Below the pieces are notes generated by a model. The model saw only the letters and a program-made list of their open reading frames with translations, did not search any database and was not told the DNA's origin. A stretch of 64,000 nt of DNA from the NCBI GenBank assembly GCA_030272155.1, contig CP126199.1:2666001-2730000 (forward strand), in the 5' to 3' direction. A program made the position numbers and the translations under genes. Origin of the DNA: Tetradesmus obliquus (Eukaryota; Chlorophyta; Chlorophyceae; Sphaeropleales; Scenedesmaceae). Positions 47,490 to 61,683 of the stretch are shown here, one piece after another. Each line of letters starts with the position of its first letter. The first letter of the stretch is position 1.

Positions 47490-50400
47490 CTTCGCTGTAG
47501 TTCGTATGGGATTGCTGGGTGAGTTACAACTATTAGAACCAGTACAGCACTGCTAGCTAGCTAGCTATAGCGACCAGCCAGCGTTAACGAGCAGGAGGAA
47601 CCTGCTGAGCCAATGTTTGCTCATTGGTCAGTACATTCATGGAGCCATGTTGTGCAGCCTGTTAAATACGTGAAATCATGGCAGCTGCACAAAAGGCTGT
47701 TCATTCACAGTCAAAGCCTGCTGCATCAACCCAGCAGAAGCCATGCCAGCAGAAAGCTGCTGACAGCGATGCATACCAGCTGCAGCACGTGTGCAACATG
47801 TGTGAATTCAATATAATACGATTCAACACGATAATGATGTGCGCCCACTTGTGTTGCAGGTATCGGCACTCCAGACGCCACATACGGTGAGTGCTGGCTA
47901 CTGCAGCTGCTGCACGGTCCACATGTGCACCTGATTCCAGGTTCTGCGCAGCATGCCGTTGTACTGCATGGTTTGTTGCAGCTGGTTAGCTGCAACAATC
48001 TGTACAACACATCCACTTATGGGCCACAACCGAACGGCGTGCACACCAATGGCCAGGCTCTTTAAAACTGTGCTGCACGCTTGCTTTGATACCCATTGGG
48101 CCAGTGTAGTTGTTGCTGCTGGTGTGTTAACAGCTTCCGTCCGCAAAACGACTGCTTGGTACTCTGTTGCATCTGCAGGCGTACAATGCTCTCCCAGGAA
48201 TGGCAGTAAACTGGACCCCGACTCCACGAAGGGTTGGCTCAGGGACACAAGGAAGATCTTGAAGATGAGACCGAATGGCAAAGTCAGTGAGAGGCCTGGT
48301 TCAGAAGGTTGTCCGGAGGTTGAAAGCTCCTTCAGCTTCAAACTCTACAACGACCTCACGGCCTTTGTCGATTTCAAGGGGCTCGTGGATTTCAGCCCCA
48401 GGATCATTCCGTTCGTGCACAACAACTACCAGATCCTGGGGTACAACGTGAGTGTTGGTGTTCTGCAGAACACCGGATGGACTGCATTGGAACACAGCTA
48501 GTGATCAGCTAGCTAAGGCTCCAAGCAGTGCAGCTACCCTTCAACTTCACAACAAGGCTTAGTGTGACGCCAGAGCCGCCTTGTTTGAGTTGTTTTGTGT
48601 AAGCAAGGTTTCAGCCTCGATATTTGGGTCCGGCAGCATGCAGCATGCCGGGCGCCATTCGAAGCTGCATGCAGAATCATGCTGATGATCACGGCCTGGT
48701 CAACGTTGACATCTGCTGCTACACCCAAAAAGTCCCAGCTCCTTTGTTGCGGTCAAACCCAGACGTCCTGCAACCGAGTAACGTGTTCCGAATTTGTAGC
48801 AACAGATGCAGTACACGTTGACGTGTACTTCACGTACGTTCTTCATGCACAACTGCTGTCCTACTGTAGCAGATAGTTCTCCAACGCCTGGCGCTTATCT
48901 GTCTGCAGGTGGCTGAATTCTCGTGGAAGTTTCCGTACAGGTGAGGGCAGCCAGTTCAGTCAACATGTACTTGCTGTTGATACGGCTGAAAGGGCTGACT
49001 AAGCATAACACGTTATGAACATATCTAAATTTTGAGCGCGGGTGCCTCCTCCTGTACAGAAACATGTTTGTAGCACCTCTGCAGGGTCAGCAGTGCTCAA
49101 GCCACAGCTTCAATGCTGCCCTTGCATGCGACATAAGCATTGGCTGCCTTGTGTTTGTTGGCATGGTGCTGCTGGCAACAACTGTCTTTGGCTTTTGCCG
49201 TCAGCCGTTGATCAGCAGGTTGGGGCAGGAGCAGCAGAGACAGACTTGCTGCCTGGACGCCTTGCCTGCAGGATGACGCGGAAGCAGATGCTGCAGGTGT
49301 GGCAAGTCGTGGCTGATGGCACCTCCTATGTTGCTCGCTTGGAGTCACAAGGTAAAAACGACATCACCCCAAAGCGCGAACCGAGGTTCTACCCTCACAC
49401 GCACTATTTTGAGTGTTACGAAAGTGGCGGGGAGACACCGTTCCACTGTCCCCCGGACTTCAACAAATCCGGTGTTCTGAATGGCGACAACCAGCCTACC
49501 TTCACCCCGCAGCTCACTGACTTTGCGCTCTGCGCTCAGAACTCGTCCCATTCATGCACGCTGAGGTACGGCCGACGTCTGACATCAGCACATAGGCACG
49601 CATGTTGCGCACAACATCTGCATATGTACAGTGTGCCACAAAGGTTTCGTTGAGCTGGCGTCGGGTGGCTGGCAAACCTTGTGGGGTTGCTCATGCTTGG
49701 AGTGGCGTCACGGCTACTGGCATAGGCATTGTGAGTTGTTGCATGGGTCAGTGTTGTGCACATACATCATGATGTGCTGAAAAAGGTAGGTTTGTGTGTT
49801 TGCACCTGCTCATTGCTGCATAGTGCCCTGCTGCCGCAGACTGCTTCACCTTTGCTGGCTTGCGCGCCAATCAGCCTGGCATAATGCCGCCAAACATTGT
49901 TTCCTGCACGCGCTTTGTTGCGTCCATATCGCCTGAGGGTGCTTGGCTAGTTGGTAGTCGCGGGCTGCTCGTTTGCTATGCCATAGCAGACCATTGGTGC
50001 CAGGACTGCCAAAACCGTGACATGCGTTCTCTCATGCGGTGCAGGTACTGGGATGTGAACGTTACTGGCGCGGTCACGCCCGGGCTTGTGCTGGTGCATC
50101 CGCTCTGCGGGGCTCCAATGAGTGCCGTCTCAGACTGTGTCTTCTTCAATGGTATCAACTGCACTGCAAATGAGCCAGTGGGAGGTCGACCTCCGCCTGA
50201 AGAATCGTCAGCCATGAAGAACATCATGGATGGGCTGGACTCAAACTGGACTCAGGGCAGTGACACCACCGGAAGAAGCGCTGGTGCACAAGGCAGCAAA
50301 GTTAACCCTGCTGACTGGATCTTCTGCCCAGCCAGCGGCGGACGCATCAACAGGACGATGACAATCAATAAGAAAGTTATCACATGGAGGGTCACGTGTA

Positions 50401-53000
50401 CGGTTGCACGTGACGACCCCGCTGCCGTTCCACGCGTGACGTCGCTGTTCTTCCGAGTTGACGCGGACACCTTCGAAGAGCAGCCTGAGCTGACACCTGA
50501 CATGCAGGCCGCGATCAGTAACCTGCGACAGCTCACAGCCTTGGACATCAGGGTGTTTGGTGGCGATTTCTCCACGGCACTAAATGTCTTGGACGAGCTG
50601 CGCACCCTCAAGATCTACCACATCTGCATGCAGAGCAGCCTGCCAGACCTCTGGTTCACATCATGGAGCAAGTTGGAGGTGCTGGTCATCACCAAAGACG
50701 CAGCAGCCTACTCCTATGCACCCGGACGCACCCGCCCTCAGGACGAGTGCGGCGTGCAAGGCGCGATTCCGGACGCGTTGCGTGACTACTCAAACATGAC
50801 GGACCTGGACCTCAGCCATAACCGCTTCTCTGGACCCCTGCCTTCCAAGCTGATCAACCGGTGGACGAAGCTGAAGCGGGTGCAGCTGCAGGAGAATCAG
50901 CTGACTGGCCCCATCCCGGCAGACTGGTCGGACGACAACCTGACGCGCAGGGTGGCGTTTGACTTCCGTGACAACCAGTTTGAGGTGGGTACCTCAGGAG
51001 TCATCCCCTGGTCCGATGTACAGTGTTGCTGCAACGAAAACCGAAAGTTATTGTTGCGGTGGAGTGATGATGCCAGTGATCGTTGGTTTTGCAGAAAGCG
51101 GTTGTTATACAACTGGGCCTGGGCATTGCAGGGCTCGCCGGTGACTCGAGCAATCCGTTGTACAACCTAATGGCAGCAGTGTCGTGTTATGCTGTACATT
51201 TTCATCGCAGCAGTCTGCACTAGCTGTTGAGCACCTGGATGCATTGCATGGTTACCGTGTGCAAGGGGTACGCTTGGTGTGCAGCAGGCCTCAATAGTGT
51301 TTGTTTTGATGCGATACTATGTTGTGCACCTTGCTGGGCAGGCTATGGCTGCACCAGGCAGCGTGTCAGCAAACCCATGTCATATTCTTGTGTTGCGCTG
51401 TCATCATTGCCTCATTTCAAAACGCGTATAACATTTGTTCTCACAATTGCATGCCTGGCATAACACTGGGCACCGCTGCTGCTGCTGCTGCAGTTTGACT
51501 TCCCCCAGTCTTGGTCAGCATTTGAGGGCAAGCTGTCAACGATCAGGCTGGACAACAATGCCGGCCTGACAGGCTGCGTGCCTATCTCGGATCGGACCAC
51601 ACTCATCTCCACCGCTGGAACAAACATGGTGACCACGAACAGTGGCAGGTGCTCATTTGCTCCGTCCAAGCAGCGCAGCGCACTCAACCAGTACCTCAAC
51701 AAAGTACTGGGAGCCACATCCCGGAGGAGCAATGCAGGCAGCGCCAGACAGATCGACAGCATCAACACCATGCTGGACCAACTCAAGGCAGAGATGTCTA
51801 ACCTGGGCAGGCTGGTGCCAGCTGGACAGAGCAGCACCAAGGTATCAAGAAGCGCAGGCGACAACTCCAATGCCTTTGCAGAGCTTGAGGTCACCCGGAT
51901 GGGCGGCGATAACGCCGAATTCATCACAGCAGTGGTCGCGCGCAACGCGGCCCTGGACCTCACCGACCTCCCAAAGCTGATTGCAGGCCTCCCGGAGCTG
52001 CGCAGCTTCGAGTGCCGGAGCTGCAACCGCAGCGCTGCCGGCAGCCAGCGCAACGTGGCAGTGCTATCAGCCCTGCCAAAGAAGGCCACAAACCTGACCA
52101 CGTTCTCGCTGCCAGGCTGCAAGCTGACTGGGCAGCTGCCGTATACCTGGTGCAACTGGACCAGCCTGACCAGCCTGGACCTCGGGAGGAACGAGCTAGC
52201 TGGCAAGCTGCCGGCGGAGTACGGCAATCCCAGCCTGTCAGCATGCCGGCCATTTCTGAGCCGGCAGCTCGTGCTGAACCTGACAGAGAACAGCGGACTT
52301 GCTGGCAGGGTGCCGCCGTCGTATTCGTGGTTCTCAGCTGCAAATGCGATCCAGCTTGATGTGCGTGGCAGCAAAGTTGGCGGCTGCTGCCCTGATGGGC
52401 TCCTCATGCTTCCAGAGCTGCCGTATTGCTTCCAGCGGGGCAACGCCACCTCTGTCAGTGTGCTCAAGGCGTTGAAGGAAGTGCTGACGAGCAACTCCGG
52501 GCAGTCAGCAGTACTTTCCAACTGGACCAGCGATACTGCTGTCAGTGAGTTGACATGCCTGAGGTTTCTTGCAAAAATTTCCTGTATGTGCTTGCTCTGG
52601 GACAGTACAACAAGTGCGTTGCTTGGTGCGTTTTTGGAAGCTGCATGTGCTCTGTCAGCTTTTGCTTTGGTATGTGCATGCAGTATAGCACCACCACTGG
52701 TGGGGTGCAAGTAAACAGCAATCGCGCTTGTGCATTGCTGAATTGCCTGCGCAATCTCAGAGCTCAGATGCAGCGGCAGCAGCAGCAGGAGCAGCAGCAG
52801 TGACAGCTCCACACCTGACTGCACCACAACGCATAGGCTTCCTCATGGTGCTGATGGTGTGTTCATCACGATCTGAGCCACCATGCGCGCGCCTGTCCTG
52901 CACTGCAGATCCCAATCAGCAGGATGAAACGTATGGGCCATACCTGTACTGGTGAGCTGCAGTACTGCAACAACAGCTGGTGGCAGCAGCACAAGCTTGA

Positions 53001-53035
<35 letters not shown>

Positions 53036-55522
53036 GTGAGATAATGCTGTTGCAGTGGGTGCATGCTGTTGTGCACGTGCAGCTATGCAGACGCAACCGC
53101 ATGTGATGCAGACAGATCCGAAGCCGCCGTATGTGCTGTCAAGGCGCTGTTGCTACCGCCTTCCCTGCTCGGCCGCATTGCAGGACCAGCTGCTTGGAGC
53201 ACTCATACGCAAGCCTCTGCGTTCCGTGCTGCGAATGCGGATCCCTCTGCTGCCACTCGTGCCTCCCCAACAAACCTCTCACAAACCCATGTATGGCTGC
53301 CCCTGCCGCATCGCCGCCGCCTCAACAGCACTTGGCCTGGCATCATCTGCCGCACGCCAGCCTACACCGGCGCCCCTGCAGACGGCGTCATAACAGGACT
53401 CAACCTAACCTCCCTCGGCATAACCTATTCAACTTCTGGCCCAGCTCTGTCAGCAATCATCGGCGCAATCTCATCTCTCGATGCCCTGGAGAGCCTCACC
53501 CTTTCAAAGATGCAGCTTGCAGGAACAATCCCTGCTGCGCTTGCAGGATTTGAGACGCTCCAGCAGCTTGATCTCAGCGGCAACCCTGGCTTGATTGGCA
53601 CGCTTCCTGAGCTGCTGGGAGGCCTGACATCCCTCGTTTCCTTTGACATCAGCTCCTGCAGCGGCATCAGCGGCAGCTTGCCTGCACTGTATGCAGCGAT
53701 GGCGTCCCTGGAGAGCTTTGACGCCTCCAACTGCGGCCAGCTTGACAGTAGCATCCCCCCCTCCTGGGTGCTGCTGAAGAGCCTGCGGTCCCTGAAGATC
53801 TCAAACAGCAAGGTGAATGGCTCGCTGCCAGACTGGGTTGATGTGGCCTACCTGCGCACCGCAGGCCTGGCGGTTGCGCGCGCAGCAGACAAGACTGTAA
53901 GGCGCTCCGCTGGTGCAGCGGCAGACCCAAGCGAGCGCAAAGCCATCGCGAAGGCAGCAAAGCGTGCAGCTGCGTCCATGTCGGCTGCGACTGCTGGAGA
54001 TGTGAAGGGCTGGAGCAAGCTTGAGGTGCTGCTGCTGCCTAACAACAGGCTGGGGGGCACTGTGCCCCTCTCATACTCTAATTTGGTCAACCTCACAGCC
54101 CTGGACCTCTCAGGGAATGGCCTGCTGTTGGGGCCCCTGCCAAGCTTGGGGAAGCTTGAGCTGCTGCAGGTGCGGAAACAGCTGTGTGTGTCTTGGCAAT
54201 GTGAAGCGCGCACAAAAAAACGGTGGTGATTAAATTTTGACAAGAGGCACTTGCACGATGGACGCGCACAACAGAAGATGAACATTGGAAGTGCAGCTTC
54301 TTCAGATACATGCAGGCAACCTGGCTGTGCTTTGCGGCATTGGCTGCGCTGCTGTTGCAGCGCAAGCAAGCAGCGACCACGTGGGACAGCAGCTAACTCT
54401 CTGCACTTGGCAGCAACGCCAGCAACACACGTGACACATGTACCTTTGTGCTGCCCTGCAGTTGCTGAACCTGGCAGGCAACGCATTCACTGGCGTCCTG
54501 CCTCCCTCTTACAACCAGCTGACTGAGCTCAAGTGAGTGCAGACAGCTTGCTGCAAGTAAAAGCTGGTGTTGCTGGCAGCTCTGGGGTTGCGAGATGATA
54601 GCTACATGGGGGTCACTTGCTTCGTGCCAGCAACAAAGGTTGTGGAGCTTGTAGGACAACCGGCTGTGTAGCTTGCAGGACAGTGGGCTGTTTTAGCTTG
54701 CAGGACAATTGGCTGTGTAGCTTGCAGGACAGTGGCATGTTATCGCTTGCTGGACAACCGGCTGTGTACCTTGCAGGACAGTGGCATGTTATAGCTTGCA
54801 GAACAACCGGCTGTGAAGCTTGCCGGACAGTGGCATGTCATAGCTTGCAGGGCAAATGGCTGTGTAGCTTGCACGCTACAGGGCTGTGTAATTTGCAGAG
54901 CCACTGTGCTCTGCGCAGCAACATGGGTAGCAGATAACAACAGCTTCATGCATGCTCTACATGTACTCTACCAGCTCTATAGAGTTGTACAACTGTGCGA
55001 GTTGCATCACGGTGCAGGCAGCAGCTGCAGGCAGCAGCAGCAACAGCAGCTGCAACAGCAGCAGTGCCGCCAAGAAACCGTGCATGTAGCATCTATGCTG
55101 CGGCTGCGCAGCAGGTGCCAGGTGATCGTCAACCTTTCCGATGTCTGTCACTGTGATACTCGCGCGCGTCTGCAAGCATGCGTCGCCGGCATAAATGTGC
55201 CGCAGCACAGCTGCTCTGAGCATTGTGTGTTGTGCCTGTGCTTGCCTTTTCACGTGCTGCTTGCAGGCAGATGGACCTGTCCAATAACAACATCACGGGC
55301 ACCCTGCCAGGCGAGTATGTGAGCTTGAAGGGCCTTCAGACGCTGAATGTCTCTGTCAACAACATCACCGGCACAGTTCCCGCCATATGGCAGGCTTTCG
55401 GTGGCCTGACCTATGAGCTTCGTTGCCTGGTGCTGCACTCCAATCCTCTGCTGGACAAGACGTTCCCTGGCACAATCAAGAACGGCCTGAAGGTGGTCAA
55501 GGAAATTGGCGATACCTGCTGA
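42104..55522 (+). CDS. Secreted papain-like peptidase-LRR protein, copy B (intact)
   Basis: Twenty-one exons: 42104-42256, 42604-42650, 43325-43693, 44053-44090, 44697-44869, 45194-45337, 45547-45587, 45858-45930, 46240-46277, 46652-46696, 46989-47071, 47860-47886, 48179-48447, 48909-48940, 49272-49565, 50045-50984, 51494-52544, 52909-52951, 53329-54169, 54462-54532, 55267-55522. They total 5028 nt, or 1675 aa. Layout: signal peptide 1 to ~30; Gly/Arg-rich piece ~67-76; C1A peptidase ~125-400 with Q131, C138 ([14 protein letters not shown]), H360 ([12 protein letters not shown]) and N378 ([10 protein letters not shown]); a Cys-containing linker with PHTHYFECY; LRRs from ~650 to the end in several blocks, with an LRRNT-like piece YGPYLYCTWPGIIC and an Ala-rich insert ([15 protein letters not shown]). 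Cys-to-His spacing (222) exceeds papain's 134, so the domain carries insertions. The role of the LRRs as a recognition surface is inference. Several NxS/T sites fit a secreted glycoprotein. Confidence 0.88.
43147..43190 (+). repeat. (CTG)n tract in intron 2, copy B
   Basis: About 15 CTG units in the same intron as the tract at 26863-26922, but placed 130 bp further from the acceptor. Confidence 0.9.
43862..43985 (+). repeat. Duplicated ~45-bp segment with (CTG)n between
   Basis: GAAGCAGTG(C/G)GCTGGCCTGCATGGTGCTGCTGCTTGCATCATGCAAA occurs at 43862 and 43937, with a CTG run between; in intron 3 of copy B. Confidence 0.85.
44512..44572 (+). repeat. Three 18-bp tandem repeats
   Basis: CTCACTCGGCGCCGCT units in intron 4 of copy B. 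No function seen. Confidence 0.85.
54645..54900 (+). repeat. Minisatellite in intron 20, copy B
   Basis: Seven or more imperfect units of about 31 bp built on AGCTTGCAGGACA..GGCTGTG. Alternate units are more alike, suggesting a higher-order unit near 62 bp. Most units contain TTGCAG, an acceptor-like motif. The matching intron of copy A lacks it. Confidence 0.88.
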
Positions 55523-57940
55523 GGCCCCTACGCAAAGATGTACAGGTGTGCTAAACATGTGCGCAGGAATGGGGGTTTGCGAGGAGTAGGGTTGAATCCC
55601 ATCACACTGGGAAGAATGACAACCACATAATGACGACCAAAGGCAGCACGCAGCTGCGCGCCACATACATTTGAACGTCTGCCTAAACGAGCCGCAGCTG
55701 CTGCTCTTGGGAATGATTGCTGACAGATGTTGCTGTTTGATGTGGAATGGCTATGCTTTGCTTGCAACCTGTTGTCGTGCCCTGCTATGAAGTACACTTT
55801 CCTGCTGCAGCGAGCAAACATCGTGTGCACACAGATCCTGCTGTGCCATGATACATGCATGTCGATGCTGCGGTATGTCTGTAGCAAGGCATTTTGTTAT
55901 TTGATGCTGTGTACGCGGGACTCTGCTTGGAAGGTGGCTGCCAGCCTACTCAAAATGCATGATTTGAAAAGGCGCAGGCAGGCTTTGTGTGCAGCCTTGA
56001 GTTACATACCTTTCATACACCACTCACCAAAAGAGTGGGACTCCCGGTCGAGGTTTTGTGATATGCATACAGCACGAACGCATGCCATGCATGCCCTGTT
56101 CTTCAGACTGCAAGTTTACCAGCTTTGCATCGCCTGCAACGTTTGCTCGGACACACCTGTTCGCATCTAGTATGTGGATTTGAATAGCAGCGGCTCAAAT
56201 AGTTTTCATCACATAGAGAGACCCAATCAGAGCCAAACTGGGGTATCTTAGCTTGCTTGCATGCCAGTTGCGAGCTGTTATTCTGGTGTTTCCACGCTTT
56301 TGAAAGGCGTCAGCAGCGTTTGCATTAGCAGTGCATTGACATGAACGGTGGCCTGACTTGCGCATTCCAACTGCTGCATGGTGATCTACGCATTCAACAC
56401 GTGTTAGCAGCAGATAGTAGTGCGCTGCACAGTCAGCAGCACCAACCACGACAAGCACGTTGTGCCATTGGTGTGCCATTGCAGACTAGGGCCACACATT
56501 TGCTGAGCGTTGAGATGTTTTGCACAGCACACAAACACAGTTGGGTATCCAAACACAGGTAGTTGGTATAGGCGGTGCGACCTTCGGGAATGTGGCTGTT
56601 GGTTGCAGCAGATGGACAGCGCACAGGGGCTGTGCACGAGCACAGCGGCGGCAGCGGCAGCAGCAGCAGCAGCATGAACCGTCAGGTGTTTTACAGCCTC
56701 CTACTGTTGGTTTGGGCTGAACAGCGCATCACACTGTGGGCATTGCATCGCTGCCGAGTTTCCTGTTGCAGATGGCCCTCAACGTGTGGTGCAGAAACAA
56801 TGCGCACACTTGCAGCCAGCACGCACAGTTCCACTTCACATGATTGGCTAAGGCAGGAACTCAGTAGCCCGTGTGTTGTTTGTCCAGGTTTACGGTTGCA
56901 CTTCATGCGCAGACATGGCATCTGGGTGTTCTGCTGTGTGGCGCTGCAGCTGATATGACACGCTGTGGGTTGTGGCCCGTGGCCCTAAGATTGAGATGAT
57001 AGCATGCACACATATGCATTATATCGCAGAGCTGATCGCACTTCTCATCTGTTTTCGTGCTGCACACAAATTGGGAATGTCATGGCACGTCAGACCGACA
57101 GCTGCGGTACTCTCCAGCTTGCTGTTGAAGCGTGAAAGCATCAAGTTGTGTTGTGTAGCTCGCACTGCTTTGCTACGCTGTGGTTTGGTTGAACTCGTTC
57201 TGCTGTGTTGTCATATGGTGTCAGCCTAGTTTGCAGAGTCACTCAATGAGACCAGCAACAAGGACCAGACAGCGGCACTGGCAGGCAACTGTATAAATAC
57301 AGTACATGCAGGCCAGCATGTGTCAAGCTGTTTGTGTAGAGTCGTAAGAGAACTGCATAGTTTTGCTGGTGCTGCAACTGTTTGGATGGCTTGTAGAGGA
57401 GTTACCTGCAACGTGGCTTTGCTGTTCAGAGATATGCATGGCTAGGGTCCCTGCTGCAATGCTATGGTGCAGCAGTGCGCGTTCGAGGAGGCTGGTCCCT
57501 TTGAGCTGTGCACAGCTGCAGTTTCTTGGTCTTGGTGTGTACGTAAAGATTGCAGCATCCTTTCTATCGTCCAGCTTTCTTTGGAAGCTTGTTTGGGTAC
57601 TCCCTGGGGCACAAGCTGGCTGTGCTGCAACTTCAGTGCCACAATAAACAGCACCTATTGTCTATGTGTGTTTGGCCTGTTGCTCTCAACCAGGTGAAGG
57701 AATTCACCGTGTATGGTGCCTACTGCCGAGTGTCTGCATAGAATGCGTAAAATGCATGGTGTTCTCCCCACTGGACAAACCAGTTTGCGCAGCTGGCCAG
57801 GCAAATGTTGACTGGCGGGGGCAAATCTGCTGCGCAGGCTCAGCTTGTGGTGGCTACTGTGGATATGTGAGCTTGCCAAATTTGCACAGACGACCAATGA
57901 TGGCGAGTCGGCCAGCACCACAGCCATTGTAGACCAGCTT

Positions 57941-57980
57941 TGACTCACGTTGACTAGCGTTGACTAGCGTTGACTAGCGT
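57941..57980. repeat. Four 10-bp tandem repeats
   Basis: TGACTAGCGT three times, preceded by the variant TGACTCACGT. Each unit carries a TTGAC core when read across the join, the core of plant W-boxes, but regulatory meaning is untested. Confidence 0.85.
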
Positions 57981-59362
57981 GTTCTGACGTGATCCAGCAG
58001 AGAAACTGCCAACTTGTTGGCGGGCTCCACTGCTGGACGCTGTGCACGAGTGTGATGGTGTTACACAGTGCTTTGCTTCGCAGGCGCCTTGTTTCAAGTT
58101 GCACGGACGTGCTGCGTGCTCGCTTGGCTGGGCTAGCCCACTTGTACAGGCGTGCGAACTGTCTTCGATGTTGACCAGCACTGAGTTCATCCATCATTGA
58201 TTAGCGTTTGTAGCGGCTGCCAGTGACTGGCAGGCTGACGGCCGCTCCGGCATCTGTATAGATACATGTAAGCTGCTGGCTATAGCTTGCAGCCCCATGA
58301 AGGCAGTTGTGAAAATTGCGACGAGGAACAGTGCCAGTGCCTCCGCGTGTTCACAGTGTGCCTTGGCGTTTACAGCGTGTTCTCAACATGTTGAACAAGT
58401 AAACATCTGTTTGACAGAATACCATCATCCTGGCGTGGAGGAATACTCACAAATACGCAACAGGGTGTAGATGTCATTGTTCAAATGACAGTACTATGCA
58501 TGGTATTGCATGTGCCAGCAGTGCATTGAGTGTGCAGAACAGCTCCGAGCTGTTAGGCGCAATGAACCCAAATTCACAAGAACATCCCACCACGACAGTC
58601 CATCACATAGTATCAACAGCCAGTACAGACTCTCTGCATTCTTGCAGCTTGAATGACACAGGCACCACTCTGCTTGCACGGCACAACCACACCCAACCAC
58701 CACAAGCAACCGCTGACAGCTAGCAGCATGGGCCAACTGATGCACAGCCAACCAGCAGCTGGCGTCCGTGGCAGCAGTTTTTGCAGCATTGACTTGCTGC
58801 TGCTGCGCAGTCAGGCAGCTGGCCAGCAACGGCCGTCGACTACTAGAGAGTAGCTAGTACTACGTAGTACCAAGTATACTTGGCAAGCAACCATTACTTG
58901 ACGTAATAAGCACTGACAACAAGAGTCTCATGCTTACACCCTTAACCTTGACTTGCTTCATGTGCGGCTGCACAACCAGACATGCCTTTTAGCCTGATGA
59001 GCCAGACAACTTGCTGTGTATCTCATAGCTTGCAAGCTACTTCCAAGCGTCTCCAGAATGCTGTTCAATCATGTTTGAAACAACGCACACCAGCCCTGCA
59101 CTTGGCTTTCCACCCCGTGACACCATTTCAGCTTAGCTAACTTGAACCAGGGATGCCATCTCGCAGTGCGCACATGCGCATGCACTACAAACAGAACCAT
59201 GCATTGCTTCTCAGCACTGGCGCAGCCACAAGTGCTGCCGCCTGCCAACAGCACAACACATCTGCGCCCTCACGCGCATCAACCCAACCTGCACATGACT
59301 CTGGACACCGCAAGCAGTGAAAGATTTGCATGAGTTTCAGCACAATCACTAGCAGCTGCAGC

Positions 59363-59363
<1 letters not shown>

Positions 59364-59407
<44 letters not shown>
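59364..59407 (-). repeat. (CTG)n tract on the minus strand
   Basis: About 14 units, 470 bp downstream of the stop of the minus-strand secreted-protein gene; no acceptor or exon was identified after it. Confidence 0.9.
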
Positions 59408-59408
<1 letters not shown>

Positions 59409-59881
59409 GAAACAGCCCAGAACACACGAGCAGCTGCACAGATGACATCATGCTGTGTAACCAGGTGCGTACTGCCACTGCCGCTCCCTGCTGCAAACAA
59501 GCCCACCCACGCAGCATGTAATAGTCTGTGTTCAACAGTAGCTGTTGGTGCTTGTATCAACAGTATCACCTGAGCTACACTGACTTGGAAGCCATGCAAC
59601 GTGGTCAGTAGCCTAACAACAACAACTGCCAGCATAGACAGTCACATTGCAGTTCAAGCTGCAGCACATGTCAGTGCCTGACCCCCTGTTCATTCGTTCT
59701 GCTCGCCACGGTGACAACAGAAGACCCCTATTTAGTGCAGTGATTCAACTCGCCGTTCTTGCAGCCTTCATACACAGCGCGCATCGCACACAAGCAGACC
59801 AGAGGCCTCTGACGATGCAAGGGGCCTGATCTGCTTTATACAGTACTATGTAGCTTACGTTTGCAAGCTGGCTGTAGCTCA

Positions 59882-61683
<1,802 letters not shown>

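Larger units (their letters stand above)
25353..57000 (+). repeat. Tandem segmental duplication, ~16.75-kb unit
   Basis: Start codons of copies A and B are 16751 bp apart. All 21 exon boundaries correspond, and homology extends into the flanks: GCGAGGAGTAGGGTTG occurs after both stops (near 39078 and 55578), and GCAGCAGATAGTAGTG further down (near 39847 and 56407). Exons are well conserved while most intron sequence has diverged, so the duplication is not very recent. The outer limits are approximate. Confidence 0.85.
55523..59881. other. Gene-poor region after copy B
   Basis: The left about 1.5 kb is related to the region after copy A and should include the copy B 3' UTR. No gene is supported further on. 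A small Cys-rich ORF at 57666-57932 has no recognised family. Simple repeats are listed separately. Confidence 0.6.

Noticed and set aside
57666..57932. Small Cys-rich ORF (88 aa) downstream of copy B
   Set aside because: No signal peptide, splice support or recognised motif; cannot be told from chance.
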